Assembly (NCBI GenBank): GCA_936943465.1
Contig: CAKZJN010000532.1
Coordinates: 1-7,645, forward strand
Length of the DNA: 7,645 bases
Direction: 5' to 3'
Origin: an uncultured Rhodoferax sp.
Lineage (GTDB): Bacteria > Pseudomonadota > Gammaproteobacteria > Burkholderiales > Burkholderiaceae_C
Part shown: positions 1-6,263 of the stretch, one piece after another
Layout of the letters: every line of letters starts with the position of its first letter
How positions within the stretch are numbered: the stretch's first letter is position 1
Program-made: the position numbers and the translations under genes
The notes under the pieces: model-generated
What the model was told of the DNA's origin: nothing
What the model saw: only the letters and a program-made list of their open reading frames with translations
Database searches by the model: none

Positions 1-30
1 ACTTTGCTCGCGCCGAAGCGCAAGAAGTGA
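1..30 (+). CDS. Possible C-terminal tail of an upstream gene (partial)
   Basis: Frame 1 from the window edge reads nine residues, TLLAPKRKK, and then a TGA at 28-30. A lysine-rich end directly before a hairpin-rich non-coding block is what the last codons of an upstream gene would look like. Nine residues do not allow a family to be named, and the other two frames stay open further (to about 156 and 178), so this is only a suggestion. Sequence to the left of the window would settle it. Confidence 0.3.
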   Translation, partial: TLLAPKRKK

Positions 31-85
31 TGCACACCCCCCGGCTTGCCCACTGCGTGTGGCCGCTTCGGTGGCACAGCCGTCC

Positions 86-171
86 GAGCCTGCGCAGTCA
101 GGCTCAGAGCCGCGGCACGCAGCCCCTTGCAGGGGGCAATGCCATTGGTCCGGCTAAGCCGGTTCCACGGC
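86..171. repeat. GC-rich cluster of three consecutive hairpins before birA
   Basis: Three inverted repeats follow each other. GAGCCTG (86-92) pairs with CAGGCTC (99-105) over a 6-nt loop. CCCCT (123-127) pairs with AGGGG (131-135) over TGC. CCGGC (150-154) pairs with GCCGG (158-162) over TAA, and this last stem extends imperfectly outward through TGG/CCA (146-148/165-167) to GCC/GGC (141-143/169-171). No T-run follows, so this is not a textbook terminator. The layout resembles dispersed palindromic intergenic elements that I associate with Comamonadaceae genomes; that link is from memory. It could end the upstream transcript or form the birA leader. Confidence 0.5.
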
Positions 172-198
172 ATTCCTGATTAAGGCATTGCGCGCCGG

Positions 199-1002
199 AT
201 GCAACCTGTGACGATTCGCTGGCCGGCGGAGGCTATCTGGGAGGCGGTGGTGCCGCAGTTGCCGGGCTTCACCGTCGAGGTGTTGCCCGAGGTGGACTCC
301 ACCAATTCTGAACTGATGCGCCGCGCGCGTGCCGGGCAGACCGAGCCGACGCTGTTGGTCGCCGAGCGCCAGACCGCAGGCCGTGGGCGCTTGGGGCGCG
401 ACTGGCAAAGCGACACCCAAGCCGGTATTGCCACGCTCACCTTTTCCCTGGGGCTTGTCTTGCAGCCGGCCGACTGGTCGGGGCTGTCGCTGGCGGTGGG
501 GCTGGCGGTGGTGCAAAGCCTGCATCCAGACTTGCAACTCAAGTGGCCCAACGACGTGTGGCTGCAGGACCGCAAGCTGGCCGGCATTCTGATTGAAACC
601 ACCAGTGTGGGCGACCAGCGTTTTGCTGTGATCGGTATCGGCATCAACATCCTGCCGCGCGACGGACAAGGGCTGCGCACACCGCCGGCCGCGCTGACCG
701 AAGTGCTGACGGACGTCGATGCACCGGCCGCCCTGCTGGCGGTGGTGCCCGAGTTGGTGCGGATGGTGCGCGCGTTTGAGACGGAAGGCTTTACCAATCT
801 GCGTACCGCTTTCCATGCGCGCGACCTGCTGTATGGGCGTGAGGTGACTTGTACCGACGGCACCACGGGCGTCGCGCGCGGGGTGGATGCCGGCGGTGCT
901 TTGCTGGTGCATACTGCCGGCGGGTTGCAAAAAATCAGCAGCGCGGAGGTCAGTGTCCGGCCCGGCGCCTTGCCTGATGCCCCTTTTGGAGCTTCGAGCT
1001 GA
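199..1002 (+). CDS. birA: Biotin--[acetyl-CoA-carboxylase] ligase (BirA, monofunctional form)
   Basis: Activates biotin with ATP to biotinyl-5'-AMP and transfers it to the lysine of biotin carboxyl carrier protein in the cytoplasm, making acetyl-CoA carboxylase and other biotin enzymes active. The 267-residue product shows the family motifs in order: DSTN (33-36), the biotinyl-AMP loop GRGRLGR (61-67), KWPND (115-119), RKLAGIL (125-131) with the likely catalytic Lys126, and GIGIN (146-150). A small SH3-like C-terminal domain fits about 205-255. The N-terminal DNA-binding helix-turn-helix of the E. coli protein is absent, so this is a class I ligase that should not repress transcription. An in-frame TAA at 181-183 limits the start; ATG 199 is the first standard start, with only a distant AAGG (182-185) as ribosome site. 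GTG at 208 is an alternative. The SPOR-type gene begins one base after the stop, so the two are probably co-transcribed. Confidence 0.95.
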   Translation: MQPVTIRWPAEAIWEAVVPQLPGFTVEVLPEVDSTNSELMRRARAGQTEPTLLVAERQTAGRGRLGRDWQSDTQAGIATLTFSLGLVLQPADWSGLSLAVGLAVVQSLHPDLQLKWPNDVWLQDRKLAGILIETTSVGDQRFAVIGIGINILPRDGQGLRTPPAALTEVLTDVDAPAALLAVVPELVRMVRAFETEGFTNLRTAFHARDLLYGREVTCTDGTTGVARGVDAGGALLVHTAGGLQKISSAEVSVRPGALPDAPFGASS

Positions 1003-1003
1003 T

Positions 1004-1663
1004 ATGTTGCGTGCACTTGCACTGGTGTTGCTGCTGGCCAATGGTGTGTATTTCGCCTGGGCCCATGGCTATCTGTTGCCCTATGGCTTCGGCCCGGCAG
1101 CACAAAGCGAGCCGCAGCGGCTGGCGCAGCAGGTCAAACCGGATGCCATCCGCCTGCTGAGCGCCAAAGAATTCCAGCGGATTGAAGACCAGGTCAAGGC
1201 CGAGCAGGAGCACAAGGAGTGTCTGCAGGCCGGGCCGTTCGATGCGACGCAGGCGGAAGGCCTGCGCCGTGCCCTGGCCGAGGCCCTGCCGCCGGAGGCA
1301 TGGCAGGTGGACGAAGCGCCGATTGCGCCACGCTGGATCATCTACATGGGTAAGTACGCCAATGCCGATGTGCTGGCCAAGAAGCGCGCTGAGGTGGCCG
1401 GCATGAACCTGTCGGTCGAGAGCCTGAAAAATGCGACCCTGGAGCCCGGCTTTTCGCTGGGTGCGTTTGCATCGAAGGCAGAGGCAGATGGCGCATTGGT
1501 ACGGTTGGCCGCCAAGGGCCTGCACACGGCGCGTGTGCTGCAGGAGCAGACCGCCGGGATGGCGTACCGGCTCACTTTGCCGGCGGTGAATGCAGCGCTC
1601 AAGCCCAAGCTGGAAGGCGTGCAGGCCGCGCTGGCAGGCAAGTCACTACACGCCTGTCACTGA
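1004..1663 (+). CDS. Membrane-anchored SPOR-domain-like protein
   Basis: A 219-residue protein with a hydrophobic N-terminal segment (about residues 2-20), read as a signal anchor leaving most of the chain in the periplasm. Two stretches look like SPOR repeats: one around CLQAGPFD (about 74-81) followed by a helix, and a clearer one near the C-terminus with GFSLGAFAS followed by EADGALVRLAAKGL. SPOR domains bind denuded glycan strands of peptidoglycan at division sites, so a cell-envelope or division role is inferred; no catalytic residues are seen. ATG 1004 is chosen because it starts exactly at the membrane segment and lies one base after the birA stop (TGATATG), with GGAG at 988-991 as a weak ribosome site. 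An upstream ATG at 977 in the same frame would add nine polar residues and overlap birA. The 3' end overlaps the convergent kinase gene by 18 bp. Confidence 0.75.
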   Translation: MLRALALVLLLANGVYFAWAHGYLLPYGFGPAAQSEPQRLAQQVKPDAIRLLSAKEFQRIEDQVKAEQEHKECLQAGPFDATQAEGLRRALAEALPPEAWQVDEAPIAPRWIIYMGKYANADVLAKKRAEVAGMNLSVESLKNATLEPGFSLGAFASKAEADGALVRLAAKGLHTARVLQEQTAGMAYRLTLPAVNAALKPKLEGVQAALAGKSLHACH

Positions 1664-3121
1664 GTCGTCGGACGCGGGGCGAACGCCGGCTTCTGCAGCA
1701 AAACGCACGGTAAAGCAGCAGCCCGGGGGCGTCTGGCCGGGACGTGCATCTTCCACCGTAACTTCTGCACGGTGCTGCCGCGCAATTTCCAGCACGATCG
1801 GCAGGCCCAAGCCCGAGCCATCGGCCTCGGTTCCCAGGGCGCGATAAAACGGTTGAAACACCAATTCACGCTCCGCCAACGCGATGCCAGGGCCGGAGTC
1901 TTCCACCTGAATCACCAGCACGCCACTGAACGGGTCAATCAGCACCCGCGCGGTAATCACGCCGGGCTTGTCGGGCTGCGAAGGGGTGTAATTGATGGCG
2001 TTGTCCACCAGGTTGCGCACCATTTCTTTCAGCAGCGTGAGGTTGCCCATCACCATCACCCCGTCAGAACTTGGCTGCGCGCCTTCGTAACCCACGTCGA
2101 TCGACTTGTCCATGGCGCGCGGGACCGCGTCCTGGATCACATCCATGGTCAAGCGCGCCACGTCGCAGGGTTGGTGCGCCAGCACCGTGCTGCTGCTCTC
2201 CGCCCGGGCCAGCGCCAACAACTGGTTCACGGTGTGTGTGGCACGGATGCTGGAGCGTCCGATTTGGCGCAAAGACTGCTTGAGGTCGTCCGCACTAGCG
2301 CCTTCGCGCTGGGCCAAGTCGGCTTGCATGCGCAGGCCGGCTAGCGGCGTCTTGAGCTGGTGCGCGGCGTCGGCCAGAAAGCGCTTTTGCGTCACGATGG
2401 AATCTTTCAGGCGCAGCAGCAGGTCGTTCACCGACACCACCAGCGGCGCCACCTCCATCGGCACTGCCTCCACCTCCAGCGGACTCAGGTCGTCCGGGTC
2501 GCGCGCCCGAATGCGTTCTTCCAGTCGGTTCAGCGGTTTGATGGCCTGCACCAGCGCCAGCCACACCAGCAGCACGGCCAGCGGCAGCACCACAAACTGC
2601 GGCAGCATCACGCCCTTGACGATTTCGGTGGCCAGCACCGAGCGCTTGTCCATCGTCTCGGCCACCTGCACCAGCGCCGGTTTGCTATGCGGAATGTCGA
2701 GCCGGACCCACATGTAGGCGACCTTGAGTTCGGCGCCTTTGTACTCGTCGTCGCGCATACGCACTTCGCCGGTCCCGCCCTTGTCTTCATCGCCGGGCAG
2801 GGGCAAACCTTTTTCGCCGCTCAGGAATTCGCCCTGCGGCCCGAGCACTTGGTAATACACCGTGTCGGCGTCGTCGGCCCGCAGCAGTTCGCGCGCCGGA
2901 AGGGGTAAGGCAAACTGGGCGTGGTTGTTCTTGATGGTGATGAGCTGCGCCAGCGCGCTCACGTTGTATTCCAGCGCCCGGTCAAACGGCTTGCCGGCAA
3001 TGCCCTGCGCCACCAGCCAGGTAAGCACCAGGCTGATCGGCCACAGCAGCAGCAAGGGCGTGAGCATCCAATCCAGAATCTCCCCGAACAGGGAGCGCTG
3101 CTCACGCTGGAATATTTTCAT
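1646..3121 (-). CDS. Two-component sensor histidine kinase, TctE/QseC type
   Basis: A 491-residue inner-membrane kinase. The first membrane segment is at about 17-40, a periplasmic sensor region at 41-170 (2CSK_N-like, as in TctE), and a second membrane segment at about 171-193, followed by a HAMP-like linker. The dimerisation domain carries the phospho-accepting histidine in AAHQLKTPL (His254). The ATPase domain shows the N box NLVDNAINY (370-378, with Asn374), the G1 box DSGPGI (408-413), the F box FQPFYR (422-427) and the G2 box GSGLGL (435-440), so all catalytic parts look intact. It should phosphorylate the response regulator encoded 8 bp upstream. The ATG at 3121 has no visible Shine-Dalgarno sequence, so translation is probably coupled to the preceding gene. 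TctE relatives sense tricarboxylates, but no transporter gene lies in the window, so the ligand is unknown. The TAG stop lies inside the 3' end of the SPOR-type gene. Confidence 0.93.
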   Translation of the reverse strand: MKIFQREQRSLFGEILDWMLTPLLLLWPISLVLTWLVAQGIAGKPFDRALEYNVSALAQLITIKNNHAQFALPLPARELLRADDADTVYYQVLGPQGEFLSGEKGLPLPGDEDKGGTGEVRMRDDEYKGAELKVAYMWVRLDIPHSKPALVQVAETMDKRSVLATEIVKGVMLPQFVVLPLAVLLVWLALVQAIKPLNRLEERIRARDPDDLSPLEVEAVPMEVAPLVVSVNDLLLRLKDSIVTQKRFLADAAHQLKTPLAGLRMQADLAQREGASADDLKQSLRQIGRSSIRATHTVNQLLALARAESSSTVLAHQPCDVARLTMDVIQDAVPRAMDKSIDVGYEGAQPSSDGVMVMGNLTLLKEMVRNLVDNAINYTPSQPDKPGVITARVLIDPFSGVLVIQVEDSGPGIALAERELVFQPFYRALGTEADGSGLGLPIVLEIARQHRAEVTVEDARPGQTPPGCCFTVRFAAEAGVRPASDDSVTGV

Positions 3122-3129
3122 TCGCTAGG

Positions 3130-3804
<675 letters not shown>

Positions 3805-3810
3805 CGGGGG

Positions 3811-3817
3811 TCTCCTT
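3811..3817 (-). promoter_or_regulatory. Ribosome binding site of the response-regulator gene
   Basis: Read on the minus strand this is AAGGAGA, six bases before the ATG at 3804. It is a near-perfect anti-16S match and fixes the start of the response regulator. The kinase and MarR-type genes on the same strand lack such a site, so the regulator may be the best translated gene of the three. Confidence 0.75.
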
Positions 3818-3852
3818 TTTATGCACGCATTCTAGGCCTGTACAGCAGGGTT

Positions 3853-4335
3853 TTAGCTGCTGCTGTATGCCTCCAGGCCCAGGCTAATCACGGTCGCCAC
3901 TTCCTCGCCCACGGCGGCGCGCATTTCGGCCTCGGCCTGGACCACCGCTTCCTGGTAGGCAGCCAGCCAGGCCTGCCCCACTTCGGTAAAGACCACGCGC
4001 TTGGCGCGCCCGTCGGATGTGCTGCCTTCACGGCGCACCATGCCCCAGGCTTCGCATTGGTTGACCAGGGTGCCCATGGCTTGTTTGGTCATGCCGGCCG
4101 CCGCTGCCAGCTCGGTCAGCCGGGCGCCTTGGATGGGGAGGTGCCGCGTGATGTGAACATGGGCGGCCGCCACTTGCCCCCGGGCCGCCAGGTTGGAGAG
4201 GCCCAGCGAGACGCCGGGGTGTTGCGCCATGCACGCCATCACCCGCGCGTCGAAGCGTTCCAACGCCAGCCGGAGCCAGTGCCCGGGGTGGCTGCTGCGC
4301 CAGGATTCGCTGGCTTGGAGGGGGGGAATGGCCAT
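3853..4335 (-). CDS. MarR-family transcriptional regulator
   Basis: A 160-residue predicted DNA-binding protein. The winged helix-turn-helix lies at about 70-120: LTELAAAAGMTKQAMGTLV is the helix-turn-helix and DGRAKRVVFTEVG the wing, with the DxR pattern (Asp108, Arg110) typical of MarR. Flanking helices at about 15-60 and 120-157 would form the dimer interface. MarR proteins commonly bind their own promoter and release it on binding a small, often phenolic, ligand; the ligand here is unknown. ATG 4335 is chosen; a TTG at 4353 in the same frame would add six residues. Neither has a clear Shine-Dalgarno sequence. The gene is divergent from recA across 145 bp and lies 48 bp upstream of the response regulator on the same strand, so all three minus-strand genes may share a transcript. 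Confidence 0.85.
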   Translation of the reverse strand: MAIPPLQASESWRSSHPGHWLRLALERFDARVMACMAQHPGVSLGLSNLAARGQVAAAHVHITRHLPIQGARLTELAAAAGMTKQAMGTLVNQCEAWGMVRREGSTSDGRAKRVVFTEVGQAWLAAYQEAVVQAEAEMRAAVGEEVATVISLGLEAYSSS

Positions 4336-4342
4336 GCTCAAA

Positions 4343-4377
4343 TGGTAATGCAAACTGACTAAAAATTGTGTTTACCA
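4343..4377. promoter_or_regulatory. Spaced inverted repeat, possible MarR autoregulator operator
   Basis: TGGTAA (4343-4348) and TTACCA (4372-4377) form an inverted pair 23 bases apart, in AT-rich DNA just upstream of the MarR-type start. Family members usually bind palindromes near their own promoter, so an operator is possible. The arms are short and the spacing is wider than a typical MarR site, so this may be chance. The right arm also coincides with the candidate recA -35 box. Confidence 0.25.
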
Positions 4378-4400
4378 ATTTCAATAAGCACCGTTAAACT
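4372..4400 (+). promoter_or_regulatory. Candidate sigma-70 promoter of recA
   Basis: TTACCA (4372-4377) as -35 and TAAACT (4395-4400) as -10 are 17 bases apart, each matching four of six consensus bases. The LexA-like boxes follow directly, where a repressor would block RNA polymerase. The match is modest and a start site further downstream cannot be excluded. Confidence 0.35.
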
Positions 4401-4401
4401 A

Positions 4402-4417
4402 CTGTTCAAGCATCCAG
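4402..4417. promoter_or_regulatory. Possible second LexA-like box upstream of recA
   Basis: CTGT, eight bases, then CCAG: one mismatch from the CTGT-N8-ACAG core. It sits directly after the candidate -10 and one base before the better box at 4419. The inner bases are less AT-rich than usual, so it may be a weak site or chance. Confidence 0.3.
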
Positions 4418-4418
4418 C

Positions 4419-4434
4419 CTGTAATTAATAGCAG
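4419..4434. promoter_or_regulatory. recA: LexA (SOS) box of recA
   Basis: CTGTAATTAATAGCAG matches the CTGT-N8-ACAG core at all but one position and has a fully AT inner octamer, as proteobacterial LexA sites do. It lies 46 bases before the recA start codon, so LexA bound here could block transcription until RecA filaments trigger LexA self-cleavage. Confidence 0.6.
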
Positions 4435-4467
4435 ATGCAGAACAGCCGAAGCAACCGATTGATTTAT

Positions 4468-4473
4468 AAGGAG
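4468..4473 (+). promoter_or_regulatory. recA: Ribosome binding site of recA
   Basis: AAGGAG, seven bases before ATG 4481, is an excellent Shine-Dalgarno match and fixes the recA start. The next in-frame ATG, residue 8 (4502), has no such site. Confidence 0.8.
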
Positions 4474-4480
4474 AATTTCC

Positions 4481-5584
4481 ATGGACGCACCCGTTAAAGG
4501 CATGGCCGCCAACAGTGAAAAAGCCAAGGCGCTGCAAGTCGCGCTGGCCCAGATCGAAAAGCAATTCGGCAAGGGCACCATCATGCGCCTGGGCGAAGGC
4601 GAGGTGATTGAGGATATTCAGGTGGTGTCCACCGGCTCGCTGGGACTGGACATTGCACTGGGCGTTGGCGGATTGCCGCGCGGCCGGGTGGTCGAAATTT
4701 ACGGCCCGGAATCCTCCGGCAAAACCACGCTCACCCTGCAGGTGGTAGCCGAGATGCAAAAACAGGGCGGCCAATGTGCCTTCGTCGATGCCGAGCATGC
4801 ACTGGACATCCAGTACGCCCAAAAGCTGGGTGTGAACCTGCAGGACCTGCTGATCAGCCAGCCCGATACCGGCGAGCAGGCGCTGGAAATTGTGGACAGC
4901 TTGGTGCGCTCCGGCGCGGTCGATCTGATCATCGTGGACTCGGTGGCGGCTTTGACCCCCAAGGCTGAACTCGAAGGTGAAATGGGCGACAGCCTGCCGG
5001 GCCTGCAAGCCCGCCTGATGAGTCAGGCCCTGCGCAAACTCACCGCCCACATCAAGAAGACCAACTGCATGGTGATCTTTATTAACCAGATCCGCATGAA
5101 GATTGGCGTGATGTTCGGCAGCCCAGAAACCACCACCGGTGGCAACGCGCTGAAGTTTTACGCCTCCGTGCGCCTGGACATCCGCCGCACCGGCACCATC
5201 AAGAAGGGCGAGGACGCCATCGGCAATGAGACCAAGGTGAAAGTGGTCAAAAACAAGGTGGCGCCCCCGTTCAAAACGGCGGAGTTCGACATCCTGTTTG
5301 GCGAAGGCATCAGCCGCCACGGCGAAATCATCGACATGGGCGTGAATGCCGGCATCCTGGAGAAGTCTGGAGCTTGGTACGCCTACCAGGGCGAAAAGAT
5401 TGGCCAGGGTCGTGACAACGCCCGCGAGTTCCTGCGCGAAAACTCCGACCTGTCGGTGGAAATTGAAAACAAGGTGCGCGACTCGCTGGGCATCCCGCTG
5501 CTGCCTGTGGCCGAAGTGGAAAAGGTCAAGGGCAAGAAGGCCGACAAGGCGGACAAAGCCGATAAAGCAGACAAGGCAGAGTGA
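4481..5584 (+). CDS. recA: Recombinase RecA
   Basis: An ATP-dependent DNA strand-exchange protein that forms filaments on single-stranded DNA, drives homologous recombination and triggers LexA self-cleavage in the SOS response. The 367-residue product contains the Walker A motif GPESSGKT (75-82), the Walker B strand LIIVDSVAAL (149-158), loop L1 around EGEMGDSLPG (165-174), INQIR with Gln203 and the L2 loop FGSPETTTGG (212-221). A polymerisation helix at the N-terminus and a C-terminal domain (about 270-335) are present. All catalytic regions look intact. It is slightly longer than E. coli RecA (353 residues), largely because the tail ends in a lysine-alanine-aspartate repeat (353-367) rather than a plainly acidic tail. 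A LexA-like box and strong ribosome site precede it, and recX follows after 78 bp and a hairpin. Confidence 0.99.
   Translation: MDAPVKGMAANSEKAKALQVALAQIEKQFGKGTIMRLGEGEVIEDIQVVSTGSLGLDIALGVGGLPRGRVVEIYGPESSGKTTLTLQVVAEMQKQGGQCAFVDAEHALDIQYAQKLGVNLQDLLISQPDTGEQALEIVDSLVRSGAVDLIIVDSVAALTPKAELEGEMGDSLPGLQARLMSQALRKLTAHIKKTNCMVIFINQIRMKIGVMFGSPETTTGGNALKFYASVRLDIRRTGTIKKGEDAIGNETKVKVVKNKVAPPFKTAEFDILFGEGISRHGEIIDMGVNAGILEKSGAWYAYQGEKIGQGRDNAREFLRENSDLSVEIENKVRDSLGIPLLPVAEVEKVKGKKADKADKADKADKAE
5537..5581 (+). repeat. recA: Five 9-bp coding repeats in the RecA tail (KAD x4 + KAE)
   Basis: Five consecutive codon triplets encode Lys-Ala-Asp four times and Lys-Ala-Glu once, right up to the stop. 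Codons differ between copies (AAG/AAA; GCC/GCG/GCA; GAC/GAT), so the repeat is better kept in the protein than in the DNA. Such short repeats can vary in number between strains. Confidence 0.85.
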
Positions 5585-5591
5585 AATCACA

Positions 5592-5620
5592 GGGTCGGCG
5601 CGCCAGTGGTGCGCTGACCC
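5592..5620 (+). terminator. recA-recX intercistronic hairpin (weak or partial terminator)
   Basis: GGGTCGGCGCGCC (5592-5604) pairs with GGTGCGCTGACCC (5608-5620) over the 3-nt loop AGT: a 13-bp stem with two G-U pairs and no unpaired base. The following sequence is C-rich, with TTTT only about 16 bases later, so termination is probably incomplete. In E. coli a terminator between recA and recX lets only a small share of transcripts continue into recX; this hairpin could do the same. Confidence 0.55.
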
Positions 5621-5662
5621 ATTCGCCCCCGGCCCTTTTCATTCCACCATCTGACCCAGAGC

Positions 5663-6106
5663 ATGGCCACCTTGTCACTCACCGGCCGGGCCTTGCGCCT
5701 GCTCTCCACGCGGGAGCACTCCCGCGCGGAGCTGGAGCGCAAGTTGGCTCAGTACGAAGAAGAGCCTGGCGCCCTGGCCAAGGTGCTGGACACCCTGGCT
5801 GCCAAGGACTTCATCAACGAAAACCGGGTGGTGGAGTCGGTCCTGCACCGCCGTTCCGCCAAGCTGGGAACCCAGCGCATCAAGCAGGAATTGCAATCCA
5901 AGGGCCTCGAGCCCGAAGCCGTCGCCAGCGCCCTCAATGCCCTGCGCGCCACCGAAGTAGACCGGGCGCGTGAAGTCTGGAAAAAGAAGTTCGGCACGCC
6001 CCCCCAAGACGCCACCGAGCGCGCCAAACACATGCGTTTCCTCGCCAGCCGTGGTTTTGGTGGCGACACGATTCACAAAGTCGTGTCAGGTAGCGATGAA
6101 GATTGA
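5663..6106 (+). CDS. recX: Regulatory protein RecX
   Basis: Binds RecA filaments in the cytoplasm and limits their growth and ATPase activity, damping recombination and SOS induction. The 147-residue product is an ordinary length and shows the three-helix repeats of the family: LRLLSTREHSRAELERKL (11-28), then KDFINENRVVESVLHRRSAK (48-67) leading into GTQRIKQELQSKGL (69-82), and a final repeat with MRFLASRGFGGDTIHKVV (124-141). ATG 5663 has only a poor ribosome site (GAG at 5659-5661), consistent with low RecX levels. It lies 78 bp after recA behind a strong hairpin and is probably expressed by readthrough. The convergent argC gene lies beyond a long palindrome. Confidence 0.93.
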   Translation: MATLSLTGRALRLLSTREHSRAELERKLAQYEEEPGALAKVLDTLAAKDFINENRVVESVLHRRSAKLGTQRIKQELQSKGLEPEAVASALNALRATEVDRAREVWKKKFGTPPQDATERAKHMRFLASRGFGGDTIHKVVSGSDED

Positions 6107-6152
6107 AGGTCGGCTTGACCCCTGTGTCGAAGCCTGGGCTAGCTAGTGATTC

Positions 6153-6232
6153 CGCGGCGAGGGGGTAGGCGTTCGGCCCGATTTGTGCGTACCCCCGCAC
6201 CATGAGGGCCGGGCGCCTACCCCCTCGCCGCG
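6153..6232. repeat. Long palindromic element between recX and argC (27-bp stem)
   Basis: A perfect 19-bp inverted repeat, CGCGGCGAGGGGGTAGGCG at 6153-6171 and its complement at 6214-6232, continues inward as two G-U pairs and CGGCCC/GGGCCG (6174-6179/6206-6211). The RNA stem is thus 27 bp. Inside the 26-nt loop a second stem pairs GTGCG (6185-6189) with CGCAC (6196-6200). No T-run follows on either strand, so it is not a standard intrinsic terminator, though it could stop or protect both convergent transcripts. The arms include GTAG (6165-6168) and CTAC (6217-6220), recalling inverted REP pairs. A dispersed palindromic element is my preferred reading. Confidence 0.75.
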
Positions 6233-6263
6233 AGCGAGCGAAGGGTTTCCAAGGCGGAAAAAC

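Noticed and set aside
154..1103. Two long minus-strand frames opposite birA (295 and 307 codons)
   Set aside because: BirA on + carries all family motifs. The minus-strand products are Arg/Pro/Gln-rich and match no family I know.
3838..3845. CTGTACAG palindrome after the MarR-type gene as a LexA site
   Set aside because: The half-sites are directly joined without the eight-base spacer LexA needs.
3842..3868. ACAGCAG/CTGCTGT inverted repeat at the end of the MarR-type gene as a terminator
   Set aside because: The right arm is made by repeated serine codons at the gene end, the stem is short, and no T-run follows on the minus strand.
4406..5590. 394-codon open frame on the minus strand across recA
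   Set aside because: It lies antisense to recA, a certain gene, and its His/Leu/Gly-rich product has no recognisable motif. Long antisense frames are common in GC-rich DNA.
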